64,000 nt of DNA. Origin: Paludisphaera soli. GTDB taxonomy: Bacteria; Planctomycetota; Planctomycetia; Isosphaerales; Isosphaeraceae. Shown here piece after piece: positions 38,970 to 48,231 of the stretch. The stretch is taken from assembly GCF_011064595.1 (NCBI RefSeq), contig NZ_JAALJI010000026.1, positions 1-64,000 on the forward strand, written 5' to 3'. The notes under the pieces are model-generated. The model worked only from the letters and a program-made list of their open reading frames with translations. It searched no databases and was not told the DNA's origin. Each line of letters starts with the position of its first letter. Position 1 is the stretch's first letter. The translations under genes were made by a program, and so were the position numbers.

Positions 38970-39347
38970 ATGGTCGAATCAGCGAGCCTTGATCATGCGA
39001 TCGCCGCGCACGCCAAGTCGAAGTTCCGCCTGCGCGAGGCCATCAAGACGGGCCGGAGCGAGTGGTCGGTCGAGAACGTGCGACCCGACGACCAGTGCGA
39101 GTTCGGCAAGTGGTTGAACGCGTTGCCCCTGTCGGATCGAATGCGGAAGGAGTGGCGGGAGGTGAAAGTCCTGCACTCGCAATTCCACACGGCCGCGGCG
39201 TCCGTGCTGGAATCTGCCACCTCCGGCCGCATGGTGGAGGCCGAGGCCGCGATGGCCCCCGGCGGCGCGTTCTCGGATATCTCCACGAAACTCGTGAGGC
39301 ACATCACGGACTGGAAGAAGGCCGCGGCCGGCGGCGGGCACGGTTGA
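38970..39347 (+). CDS. Stand-alone CZB (chemoreceptor zinc-binding) domain protein
   Basis: A 125-residue helical protein that consists almost entirely of a CZB domain. The zinc-binding pattern is visible: His14 in AAHAKSKFRLREAI, Cys43 in DDQCEFGKWLN, and two histidines in VLHSQFHTAAA. In chemoreceptors and diguanylate cyclases CZB senses zinc or oxidants such as hypochlorous acid. Here it has no receptor, GGDEF or membrane segment, so it must act by binding another protein or as a soluble sensor. The ATG at 38970 has GGAG 10-13 bases upstream. The neighbours give no clue to a partner. Confidence 0.75.
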   Translation: MVESASLDHAIAAHAKSKFRLREAIKTGRSEWSVENVRPDDQCEFGKWLNALPLSDRMRKEWREVKVLHSQFHTAAASVLESATSGRMVEAEAAMAPGGAFSDISTKLVRHITDWKKAAAGGGHG

Positions 39348-39402
39348 GGCGTCCGGGCCGCCCTCCCCAGCCGTCGCAGTCGGGAGCGAGCCCGGTCGCG
39401 GA

Positions 39403-39567
39403 TCAGAATAGCCCGTCGATCCAGCTTCGGATCCACGGGAAACGCGCCCCCAGCGCCGAGTGGACGTAGGCGACCGACCACGCCGCGACCCAGGCCAGCA
39501 CGATCCAGCCGCGCACGTCCGTCGTTCGCGAGGGCAGTTCAGGATGCGGGGTTGAAGTCGTGTTCAT
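39403..39567 (-). CDS. Small single-pass membrane protein at the end of the glycan operon
   Basis: A 54-residue protein beginning MNTTSTPHPELPSRTTD, with one hydrophobic helix (about 20-38) containing WIVLAWVAAWSVAY. It ends RSWIDGLF before a TGA. Its ATG lies inside the last codons of the upstream glycosyltransferase (29-base overlap, different frame), the same overlapping style as the other genes of this operon. It is too small for automatic calling but has a sensible start, stop and composition. Function unknown; it could be a membrane adaptor for the glycosyltransferases. Confidence 0.5.
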   Translation of the reverse strand: MNTTSTPHPELPSRTTDVRGWIVLAWVAAWSVAYVHSALGARFPWIRSWIDGLF

Positions 39568-40888
39568 AAGCGATCTCGAGCCCTCGAGACGGGGTGGGTC
39601 GGCGGGCCGGCTCGGCGCGGTTCGCCCGGGTCAGCCAGCGCCGTGAGGCCCTGTAGACGCGGTCGGGGTCCAGCCCGGTCATGCAGGGGTGATCGGGCAG
39701 TGGGCAGGTCTTCTGGTGGCAGGGGCGGCAGGGGACGCGTTTGCGGAGGACCAGGGAGCGCGTCGACCAGGGCCGCCATTGCATCGGGTTGTTCGTGCCG
39801 CTGAAGAGGATCACCGAGAGCGCGCCGGCGGAGGCCGCGAGGTGGGCCGGACCCGAATCGGCCCCGATGAACAGGTCGGTACGTTCCAGCAGGGCCGTCG
39901 TCTGGGGGACCGACAGGCGGCCGGACCAGTCGACGAGCCGATCGTGCGGGGCGAGGATCCGCGAGAGCGGCGGGTCCTCGGGCCCTCCCACGATGACCAC
40001 GCGCCAGCCGTCTTCGAGGAACCGCTCGACGAGGGCCTTCCAGTGCCGCTTCGGCCAGCGCTTGGCGGCCGTGCCGGCGCCCAGGTGGACGGCCAGCATC
40101 GGCGGGTGAGGGCGGAACTGCTCGGCGTTCAGCCGGCCGTCGGCCTCACCGCCGGAGATCGCCCGCGAGGGGCGTTCGCGGCGACGGCCCGAGCGTCGGG
40201 GCCAGGCTTCGAGAAGGCGGGCGGCGACCTCGGCCCGGTCCTCGTCCCGGACGTGCACCAGGGCCCGCCCGCCGAAGTCGGGCTCGATCCCCAGCGGCTC
40301 GAGCAGGGCGAGCCGCGAGCGGACCTCGTGTCGGCCCGGCGTCCACTCGGCCACGTCGGAGAGCAGGAAGGAACCGCCCCCCATCGCGAATCCGACGCGA
40401 CGCGCCACTCCGCCGATCGCCAGCACGAGGATCGAGAGCACGTCGCCCCGGACGTCGATGCCCAAGTCGTAGCGAGCCTCCCGCAGGGACGAGCCGAGCC
40501 GCCAGACCTCGCCGAGGAGGCCCCGCCGCGAAGGGCTGCGCTCGAACCAGGTCCGTTCGGCGATGCGCACCCGCGCCACGTCGGCGTTGGACTCGAAGAC
40601 CTCGTGGTTGCTCGGAGAGGCCAGGACGTCGATCTCGGCCCGGGGATAGGCCTCGCGCAGGTGGGCGATGAGCGGTGCGGTCAGGACGGCGTCGCCGAGA
40701 TGGTCGAGCTGGACCACGAGGATCCGACGCGGGGATTCGACCACGCGAGGGGGGCGCAGCCGCCGCCAGAGCGGCGCGACGAGGCCCCCGGCCGCGTCGA
40801 ACGCGCGCACCAGGATCCGCCATCGCAGCTTGCTGTAGCGATAGCGTCCCGTCCGAACAGGCTTGAGGTCAGTCGGCGACCTGCTCAT
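39539..40888 (-). CDS. Glycosyltransferase family 9 (heptosyltransferase-like)
   Basis: A 449-residue GT9 enzyme, the family of ADP-heptose:LPS heptosyltransferases. N-terminal landmark: RILVVQLDHLGDAVLTAPLI. C-terminal landmarks: LFIGADSGPAHLAAS, LFSGTNNPMQWRPW and a Cys-rich CRPCHQKTCPLPDHPCM followed by DRVY. About 60 basic residues precede the domain. It starts 20 bases inside the upstream gene with GGAGG just before the ATG. The acceptor is unknown, and it may use a hexose or heptose donor. It works with the glycosyltransferases encoded upstream. Confidence 0.85.
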   Translation of the reverse strand: MSRSPTDLKPVRTGRYRYSKLRWRILVRAFDAAGGLVAPLWRRLRPPRVVESPRRILVVQLDHLGDAVLTAPLIAHLREAYPRAEIDVLASPSNHEVFESNADVARVRIAERTWFERSPSRRGLLGEVWRLGSSLREARYDLGIDVRGDVLSILVLAIGGVARRVGFAMGGGSFLLSDVAEWTPGRHEVRSRLALLEPLGIEPDFGGRALVHVRDEDRAEVAARLLEAWPRRSGRRRERPSRAISGGEADGRLNAEQFRPHPPMLAVHLGAGTAAKRWPKRHWKALVERFLEDGWRVVIVGGPEDPPLSRILAPHDRLVDWSGRLSVPQTTALLERTDLFIGADSGPAHLAASAGALSVILFSGTNNPMQWRPWSTRSLVLRKRVPCRPCHQKTCPLPDHPCMTGLDPDRVYRASRRWLTRANRAEPARRPTPSRGLEIAYEHDFNPAS

Positions 40889-41993
40889 AAACCTCCGCCG
40901 TAAGCTTGGCGACTCGATCCCAAAGGTAGTTCGAAGCGACGTGGGCCGCAAGGCCAGGTCGGGGCCCTTCTCGCCAGGCTCGCGCGAGGGCCTCGCCGAT
41001 CTCGTCGAGCCGCCAGGGGCGCGCGTAGGCGGCGCGATCGCCGAAGTACGACCTCGTCGACCCATGGGGCGTGACGACCACGGCGGCCCCGGCCAGGGCG
41101 GCCTCCAGAGCGGCCAGCCCGGGCGTCTCGAACCAGCTGCACAGGGCGAAGACCCGAGCGGCCGAGTATGTCGAGACCAGGAGCGGGTCGTGGTGGTCCA
41201 GCCCCTCCAGCCAGACCACGCGGTCGCCCCCCTCGCGTCGGCACTGGCGCTCGTAGGCCTCGTGCTGCGGCGGGGCCTCGCCGACGACGACCAGCGGGTA
41301 TCCCAGCCGCCTCGCCGCCCGGATCACGCCGAGCGGGTTCTTGCGGGGCTCGATCCGGCCGACGAACAGGACGAACTCGAAGTCACCGACCCGCTCGCGG
41401 AAAAGGCGGGGAGATCCCCATCCGAAGTCCGGCAGGACGCCGTTCGGGACCACGCTGATCCGCTCGCGAGGCACGCCGAACAGGCGGGCGAGCTGATCGG
41501 CCTCCTCTTCCGAGTTCGGCAGCACGCGGTCGGCCAGCCGCAGGAGGTCGCGGCGCCAGCCAGGGAGGGATGGGAAGCCGCGGCGTAGGGCCCAGGCCCC
41601 GAGCGCCCCCAGCTTGCGGGTCGCGTTCGGCTCCAACGCCCAAAGCGCGCGCGGCTCGTACCAGCAGATGGGGGAGAGGACGACCGGCACCTCGCGAGCC
41701 TTCGCGGCCCGGGCCAGCTCCAGCCCTTCGCGCGACATCCCGAACAGATGGAGCAGCCGCGCGTCGTCGAGTCGGTCGGTCCAGGGGGAGAAGAGCCGGA
41801 CGGAGACGTCCAGATTCTCCAGGTGCCGACCCGTCTGGATTAGTTGGTTCTCGCCCCCGCCGGGGGCCTGGAAGGCCGACGAGGGTGCGTGCAGGTACGC
41901 CGAGCCGGCCGGGAACGGCCCCTGCGAGCGGGAGGCCCGCCATTGCGCGGCGGTCGGCTCGGTGTCGAAGGTTTCGAGGGGTCGGTCGTCCAT
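40869..41993 (-). CDS. Glycosyltransferase family 4 protein
   Basis: A 374-residue GT-B enzyme of family 4. VPNGVLPDFGWG and LFVGRIEPRKNPLGVIRAAR are the nucleotide-sugar-domain landmarks, and WFETPGLAALEAALAG carries the ExxG...E motif that binds the donor. The N-terminal 90 residues are weaker. The ATG overlaps the preceding stop by one base (TGATG), which indicates translational coupling. A cytoplasmic or peripheral membrane enzyme that probably extends an envelope glycan. Confidence 0.85.
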   Translation of the reverse strand: MDDRPLETFDTEPTAAQWRASRSQGPFPAGSAYLHAPSSAFQAPGGGENQLIQTGRHLENLDVSVRLFSPWTDRLDDARLLHLFGMSREGLELARAAKAREVPVVLSPICWYEPRALWALEPNATRKLGALGAWALRRGFPSLPGWRRDLLRLADRVLPNSEEEADQLARLFGVPRERISVVPNGVLPDFGWGSPRLFRERVGDFEFVLFVGRIEPRKNPLGVIRAARRLGYPLVVVGEAPPQHEAYERQCRREGGDRVVWLEGLDHHDPLLVSTYSAARVFALCSWFETPGLAALEAALAGAAVVVTPHGSTRSYFGDRAAYARPWRLDEIGEALARAWREGPRPGLAAHVASNYLWDRVAKLTAEVYEQVAD

Positions 41994-43489
41994 CAACTCG
42001 TCCCCGTCCTCGGAAGTTTCCAGCGTCGTAGGCCCTTCTTCACGCGCCCGGCGATCGTCGCGGAGGGGATCTCGTCGATGGGCGTCTCGGTCTCCCAATC
42101 GATGGCCTGGCGGATGATCTGTTTCAGCGACGGGTTGCGACGGTCGGGCTCGGGAGGTCGGACGGAGCGTCGCGCGGGCTCCGGCCGACGGTCGTAGGCG
42201 AGCGTGCGCAGGTCGAGGACCGTCCTCGGCCCGTTCAGCGGCAGGAGGCAGCGGAAGTCGCCGCGCTGGACTTCCAGAGCAACCGGATAGCGCGCGTCCC
42301 AGTCTTCGAACTGGACCTCGTAGCGTCCCGGCCCGCGGGGGATGGCGAGCCACTTCCGCGAGGCCCGCCAGCGCCACCATCGGGCCATCTCGGTCAGGGT
42401 CGTGCGCCAGACCAGCGGCTGACGTCGGAGCGTCGCGGCCAGGGCCAGCGGGACCTCGGGCATCCGGCCGAGCCTGCGCTCGGGATGGCCGTAAACGAAG
42501 GCCGGCTCGCCCGCCGCCACCTTCTCCTCCACCACGCGTGCGAGGTGTTCGGCGACGACCCGCCCGCCGGTCGCCCCGGCGTCGAGGAACAGCCCCTCGC
42601 AGATCGGATGCACGGGGACCTGCAGGACCTTCGAGAATCGCCCGTCCTTCCACGGGAAGAATGGGAAATCGTCGTAGCCGAGCTGGAAGTCGGTGGAGTA
42701 CGAGTAGCCGAGCGACTCCAGCGCGTCGTCGAGCGAGGCGTTCCAGCGGCCGTGGGGCGCGGCGAAGCCTTCGACCGGGAAGCCCTGGGCGCGGAGGATG
42801 CCGTCCGCTCGTTCGAGGTTGCGGAGGTTGGCCTCGCCGTCGCGGTGGATGTAGTGGTAGTGGCCGTGCGACTGGGCGTCACGGCCCGCGAGGTTCGCCA
42901 GGACTTCGGCCTCGTGCTGATAGGCGTTGGTGCTGACGAAGTGCGTGCAGCAGTCGTCCAGCAGGTTCCGGCCCAGCGCGAATCGGAAGTAGTCCTCGGC
43001 CGCCGGCTCGTCGAGGTCGACGCGGAGGTTGAACGCCGAGCGATAGGGGTGCGGAAACGGGGCGAGCCGCATCCAGAGGCCGTCGCGGGCCGCCACGGCC
43101 TCGCGAAGCCGGGCGATCAGGCGTTCGCGGATCCACGCCTTGGGGTGTCGCGCGACCCGCTCGTGAAGCGTCCAGCCCTGGACTTGCCACGCGCCCCGCA
43201 TCGGCCGATCGTCGATCAGGGCCTGGAACGGGTCGATGGGCTCTCCTTCGCGGAGCGAGTCCACGTCGATCGCGACGTGGGCCGAGGTGAGCAGGGCGCG
43301 CATCGCCGACGCCGACTCGCGACGGCCGTCGAAGAGGACGAACCGACCGCCCCGGAAGGCGAACGGATGCGCATCGCGGATCGACTCGTAGGCGATCCCC
43401 TCCTGCCCCAGGATCAGTTCCAGTCCCGGCGGGGTCTTCCACAGCAGGAAGGGCAGGGCGGCGGCGTTCGGGCCGAGGATCTCAGACAT
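41993..43489 (-). CDS. Polysaccharide deacetylase-like protein
   Basis: A 498-residue protein whose central region (about 160-360) looks like a NodB/CE4-type fold: NLRVDLDEP occupies the place of the metal-binding aspartate motif, SHGHYHYIH gives the two histidines, and GFAAPHGRWN resembles motif 3. No signal peptide is present, so it would act on a cytoplasmic or membrane-facing intermediate. A tail of about 130 residues after the domain is basic and of unknown fold. The start overlaps the methyltransferase gene by 8 bases. Catalytic competence is uncertain because motif 1 deviates from the usual TFDDG. Confidence 0.7.
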   Translation of the reverse strand: MSEILGPNAAALPFLLWKTPPGLELILGQEGIAYESIRDAHPFAFRGGRFVLFDGRRESASAMRALLTSAHVAIDVDSLREGEPIDPFQALIDDRPMRGAWQVQGWTLHERVARHPKAWIRERLIARLREAVAARDGLWMRLAPFPHPYRSAFNLRVDLDEPAAEDYFRFALGRNLLDDCCTHFVSTNAYQHEAEVLANLAGRDAQSHGHYHYIHRDGEANLRNLERADGILRAQGFPVEGFAAPHGRWNASLDDALESLGYSYSTDFQLGYDDFPFFPWKDGRFSKVLQVPVHPICEGLFLDAGATGGRVVAEHLARVVEEKVAAGEPAFVYGHPERRLGRMPEVPLALAATLRRQPLVWRTTLTEMARWWRWRASRKWLAIPRGPGRYEVQFEDWDARYPVALEVQRGDFRCLLPLNGPRTVLDLRTLAYDRRPEPARRSVRPPEPDRRNPSLKQIIRQAIDWETETPIDEIPSATIAGRVKKGLRRWKLPRTGTS

Positions 43490-44183
43490 CGCCGCCCCCC
43501 TCGCCGCGCGCGACCCAGAGGGCCATCAGCCGGGCCGACGGCACCTTGCGGAACAGCATCAGCCGCTTCTCGACCGGCGAGAGCAGGTGGACGACCCGGA
43601 CGTCGGGGAAGGACTTCAGCAGCTCCTTGCGCAGGCGGCTCGGCCAGAACCACCGCTCGCGGGCGGGGCCGTCGGTCGGGTACATCCAGAGCCCCCGGCG
43701 CTCGTCGATGAATTTCACCACGGCGCTCGGCATCCAGGGCCGCTCGGCGTTGAACGAGGCCAGGCTCTTGTCGACGATCGCCAGCGCCCCCCGCGGCGCC
43801 AGGACGCGTCGCGCCTCGGCGATCGTGTCGTCCCAGCTGGCCGGGTCGAGGTGCTCGAAGACCTCGACCGCGACGACCGCGTCGAAGCTCCCCGAGCGGA
43901 ACGGCAGGCTTCGCGCGCTGCCTCGAACGCGATCGATCCCGTCGGCGTCGGCGAGCATGGCCGTCGACAGGTCGACCCCCGCGACGATCGCCCCGCGCTC
44001 CTGGAGGGCGCGGGAGAACCGCCCCTTGCCGCAGCCCAGGTCCAGGACCCGAAGGCCCTCGACGGGGCCGATCGCGTCGAGCACGCCGCGAAGGCGGTAA
44101 TCCTCGGGGTCGACCGAGTCCTTGAAACGCCAGTGCAGCGCGTCGAACCGGAACGTGACTTCCGCCTCGTGAGCCGAGATCAT
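43482..44183 (-). CDS. Class I SAM-dependent methyltransferase
   Basis: A 233-residue methyltransferase. Motif I is VLDLGCGKGRFSRAL (46-60), motif II FDAVVAVEVFEHL and motif III RRVLAPRGALAIVDKS. These place it in the UbiG/Methyltransf_11 type, which often modifies sugars or lipids in glycan clusters. Its ATG overlaps the upstream stop by four bases (ATGA). A longer frame to 44516 runs through the upstream gene and is not used. The substrate is inferred to be an intermediate of the surrounding pathway. Confidence 0.8.
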   Translation of the reverse strand: MISAHEAEVTFRFDALHWRFKDSVDPEDYRLRGVLDAIGPVEGLRVLDLGCGKGRFSRALQERGAIVAGVDLSTAMLADADGIDRVRGSARSLPFRSGSFDAVVAVEVFEHLDPASWDDTIAEARRVLAPRGALAIVDKSLASFNAERPWMPSAVVKFIDERRGLWMYPTDGPARERWFWPSRLRKELLKSFPDVRVVHLLSPVEKRLMLFRKVPSARLMALWVARGEGGGDV

Positions 44184-44944
44184 GCGACCTCCATGTGGTC
44201 CAGTTCCCGCAACTTCCATGTGCGGACCGCCGCCGAAACACCAGACAACGCGCAGAACATCAGGCCCTCGAGCCCGTCGCGGAACCCCTGCTTGTACAGG
44301 TACAGCTTGAGGAACAGCCAGGCCGGGCGGAGCGTCAGGTCCCTCGCCCGGAAGCGGGCACCGGCCCGGTACAGGTCGCGGGCTTCGAGCGACGTGTACT
44401 GGTCGATCTTGCGCAGGAAGACCTGCACGTCGGGAAGCGTGCGGTGCTCCAGGGGGGCGGCCATCCGGCCGACCTCGCCGTCGAGCCGCACGGTTTCGTG
44501 CACTCGCCCCGTCCACTCGCCGCAGTCGCGACGGAAGAGTCGAAGCGGCAGATCTTGCTGGGTGCCCGAGTAGCCGAACGGCCGGCCGAGGATCTCGCTG
44601 CGGATGGGGATGCGGAAGCCGACCTGGGGGAGATCCGGGTCGGAGAGGGCCTCCTGGATCTCGACGGCCAACTCGGGCGTGGCCCGCTCGTCGGCGTCGA
44701 TCGAGAGGACCCAGTCGCCCGAGGCCGCCTCGCGGCCCGCATTGCGCTGCGAAGCGAAATCGTCGAAGCGACGGACCAGAACGACGTCGGCGAGCCGACG
44801 CGCCACGTCCAGCGTGGCGTCGTCGCTCGACGGATCGACGACGACGATCCGCTCGTACGCGAAACCCAGCGACGCGAGGCAGCCGGGAAGGTTCGCCTCC
44901 TCGTTCCGCGCGACGATCAGGGCGGAGATCCGGGGCTCAGGCAT
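44180..44944 (-). CDS. Glycosyltransferase family 2 protein (WaaE/KdtX-like)
   Basis: A 254-residue GT-A enzyme. It has ISALIVARNEEANLPGCLASL at the N-terminus, RIVVVDPSSDDAT, the metal-binding DxD-type ILSIDADER (visible as VLSIDADERATPE), and GEWTGRVHETVRL. These segments resemble the beta-glycosyltransferases of LPS cores (WaaE/KdtX group). The basic hydrophobic C-terminus could associate with the membrane. It overlaps the CDP-alcohol transferase gene by 8 bases. Confidence 0.83.
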   Translation of the reverse strand: MPEPRISALIVARNEEANLPGCLASLGFAYERIVVVDPSSDDATLDVARRLADVVLVRRFDDFASQRNAGREAASGDWVLSIDADERATPELAVEIQEALSDPDLPQVGFRIPIRSEILGRPFGYSGTQQDLPLRLFRRDCGEWTGRVHETVRLDGEVGRMAAPLEHRTLPDVQVFLRKIDQYTSLEARDLYRAGARFRARDLTLRPAWLFLKLYLYKQGFRDGLEGLMFCALSGVSAAVRTWKLRELDHMEVA

Positions 44945-46001
44945 GGGCCGCCCCCTTGCGCGCGATCCCCGCGAACGCCCTCAAGGAGAAGTAGGCGGCG
45001 TAGACCACCAGCGCCGCGTCGAGACGACCGACGGCCGCCAGGACGATCCAGAGGTGCCAGCGAAGGTCGGCGTGGCCCAGGGCGGCGACCAGCCGGCGGA
45101 CCGGCCCCGCGACCGAGGCGAGCCGGCCGCTCCGGGCGGATCGGGGGGGGGCCGCGTCTGCGAGCGTCGACTTCTCCAGATCCTCGCCGGTCAGCGATTG
45201 GATCAGGAACATGTATTTGCCCGAGGCGAACAGCATCCCGAGGACGAGCCAGGTCGGGGACCCGGTGGCGACGAAGGACGCCCAGGCGATCGCGGCGTGG
45301 AGCGCGACGTCGGCCAGTTCGTCGAGCACCTGGTCGAGCCACCGGCCGAACGCCGTGCAGGCGCCCTGGAGGCGGGCCAGGCGGCCGTCGGCCGTGTCGA
45401 GCACCAGGGCTGCGGCGAACGCCAGGGCGGTGGCCGCCCGACCGGTCCAGCCCAGTCCTCCGCAGGCGACGGCCGCGACGCCGGAGAGCATCAGCGCCCC
45501 AGCGCCGAGCGTCAGCGCGTTCGGGCCGACGCGCGAATGCTGGAGCGAGGCGGCGAGGCGTTCGGCCAGCGGGAACGCCCAGTAGCGTCCCAGCGGCTGA
45601 TAATTCAGGCGGCGGTTCAGTTCCTGCTCGGCGCCGGCAAGGGATTCGGGGCGGTCCAGCCGCCAGAAGGCGGCGGACTCGGGGTCGCGGCCGCGGCTCA
45701 GGGCGCGCCGGAGTCGCCGACCGTCGTAGAGGCGGTCGGTGCGGAGGACCGCGCCGTCGGCGGGCATGTCCTCCACGAACTCGACCCGGACGGACCCGGC
45801 GTCGTCGAGCAGCGGGGCGACGTCGGCCGATCGGCCGCGGGCCGCGAGCACGGCGATGACGCTCCCGGGGCCGACGATCTCCCGCGCCTGTTCGACCAGG
45901 CGGGAGAGCACAGGGCGGCCCAGCACGACCTCGGCGGCGATCAGCCCGCGAGGCCCGCGAGGGCGGGCGTCGATCACCAGATTGCGGGCCGGAGCGGCCA
46001 T
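44937..46001 (-). CDS. CDP-alcohol phosphatidyltransferase with nucleotidyltransferase-like N-domain
   Basis: A 354-residue membrane protein. The complete CDP-alcohol phosphotransferase signature DGxxARx8Gx3Dx3D is present (Asp205, Gly206, Ala209, Arg210, Gly219, Asp223, Asp227), preceded by VGPNALTLGAGAL, with six or so hydrophobic helices. The first 115 residues are soluble and look like a degenerate nucleotidyltransferase fold (GLIAAEVVLGRPVLSRLV). This layout recalls bifunctional inositol-phosphate cytidylyltransferase/phospholipid synthases, but the expected nucleotide loop is not intact. It would join a phospho-alcohol to a CDP-activated partner to make a phospholipid or polar-lipid precursor. 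It is the first of the seven coupled genes of this operon. Confidence 0.8.
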   Translation of the reverse strand: MAAPARNLVIDARPRGPRGLIAAEVVLGRPVLSRLVEQAREIVGPGSVIAVLAARGRSADVAPLLDDAGSVRVEFVEDMPADGAVLRTDRLYDGRRLRRALSRGRDPESAAFWRLDRPESLAGAEQELNRRLNYQPLGRYWAFPLAERLAASLQHSRVGPNALTLGAGALMLSGVAAVACGGLGWTGRAATALAFAAALVLDTADGRLARLQGACTAFGRWLDQVLDELADVALHAAIAWASFVATGSPTWLVLGMLFASGKYMFLIQSLTGEDLEKSTLADAAPPRSARSGRLASVAGPVRRLVAALGHADLRWHLWIVLAAVGRLDAALVVYAAYFSLRAFAGIARKGAAHA

Positions 46002-46088
46002 CGGTTCGCCTCCCTGCGGTTCGTCGCCCCCGGTCGGTCCCGACGCCCTCGCGATTCCTTCGCGACGAGTCGCCGGATCGTTACGCGC

Positions 46089-47036
46089 TCACCATTCGAA
46101 TCGATGAAAGAAAGCTTCCTGACGCTCGATCCAGCCGACGCTCCCTTCGTGGAGGGTCCGTCGAGCCCGTACGACGTCGCGCCATCGCGAGGCCGCCTCG
46201 ACGAACGCCGTCGCGAAGCCGCGACGACCGGGGGCGAGCGACCCGAGGAGGCGGATCGGCAGCCATCCCAGGTGCTTCGCCAGCCTCGCGCCGCGGAGGT
46301 TCTTCCAGGCGAAGATCAGGGTGTTGCGGACCGCCAGGCCGTCGCAACGCTCCTCGCCCAGCTCGGGGGCGAAGGTCGCGAAGCCCTTGTGGTAGGCCGT
46401 CGAGCCGGGGACGTAATAGCCTCGCAGCCCGGCCATCCAGGCGCGGAAGCCGAGGTCCAGGTCCTCGATCCGGCCGGGGTGGAAGATGGGGTCGTAGCCG
46501 CCCAGCTCCAGGAACCGGACCCGGTCGACGGCCAGCACGGGGCCGGCGGCGGCGGTGAGGTCGGCGTGGTCGACGAGCGCCTCGTGCCCCGGGACGCGGC
46601 TCATCCCCTGCACCAGGCCGAAGCGAGTCCGGACCCTCGTCCGCATCCCTTCGTAATGCCGACCGTCGAACGTCCAGCACTGGGGTGCCGAGAAGAAGGC
46701 GTCGTCGTGATCGGCGAACGCGTCGAGCAGCGGGCCGACGGCGTCGGGGGCGAGCTTCACGTCGTTGTTCAGCAGCAGGACGACGGGCTCGTCGAGCATC
46801 TTCAGAGCGTCGTTGAACGAGGCGAGCCCGCGATTCGGCAGGCGGATCACCCGGACCTGGGGGTGGCGGGAGGCCAGCCAGGGCAGCGAATCGTCGGTCG
46901 AATCATTGTCGACGACGATCACTCCGCATGGAGCCGGCGATCGACGCGCCGCCTCGACGACGGAGGGGAGGCACTCCTGGAGGAGGGCCCGGCCGTTGTA
47001 GTTCAGCACCAGGATCTGGGTGCGATCGGGCGACAA
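46089..47036 (-). CDS. Glycosyltransferase family 2 (rhamnosyltransferase-like)
   Basis: A 315-residue GT2 enzyme of the rhamnosyl/galactofuranosyl type. QILVLNYNGRALLQECLPS, VIVVDNDSTDDS and VVLLLNNDVKLAPDA are the nucleotide and metal-binding segments, and LDLGFRAWMAGLRGYYVPGSTAYHKG is the usual C-terminal block (the catalytic ED lies just before it). The start is a TTG at 47036; no in-frame ATG precedes the first conserved strand. An 87-base gap separates it from the coupled genes downstream, which may be in the same transcript. Confidence 0.82.
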   Translation of the reverse strand: MSPDRTQILVLNYNGRALLQECLPSVVEAARRSPAPCGVIVVDNDSTDDSLPWLASRHPQVRVIRLPNRGLASFNDALKMLDEPVVLLLNNDVKLAPDAVGPLLDAFADHDDAFFSAPQCWTFDGRHYEGMRTRVRTRFGLVQGMSRVPGHEALVDHADLTAAAGPVLAVDRVRFLELGGYDPIFHPGRIEDLDLGFRAWMAGLRGYYVPGSTAYHKGFATFAPELGEERCDGLAVRNTLIFAWKNLRGARLAKHLGWLPIRLLGSLAPGRRGFATAFVEAASRWRDVVRARRTLHEGSVGWIERQEAFFHRFEW

Positions 47037-47184
47037 GGGTTCCGTCCCTGGTTCGTCGTGGTGTGTCGTGGCGTCGGAGACTGCAGCGGCCGATCGGACG
47101 GACCCGCGGGACCTCCCGTCCTCGCTCGCCCGGGCGACCTTTCGGCCGCATTCCCCGAGATGGGTGGCGTACGATACGAAACGC

Positions 47185-47212
47185 CGCGGACCCGGTCAAG
47201 GCCGGGTCCGCG
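47185..47212 (-). terminator. Probable intrinsic terminator downstream of the TAT-exported TIM-barrel gene
   Basis: A perfect 11-bp stem (CGCGGACCCGG with its complement) with a 6-base loop, extendable by four pairs around one bulge. It lies 29-56 bases after the stop at 47241 and is followed on the minus strand by a short GTTTCGT. The U-tract is weak, so efficiency is uncertain. Confidence 0.5.
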
Positions 47213-47240
47213 GGCGTCTGAGACTGTCGCGAGGAGGCGG

Positions 47241-48197
<957 letters not shown>

Positions 48198-48231
48198 GGA
48201 CGACTCCCTGGGAAAGTGGGGCGGTTGAGAT

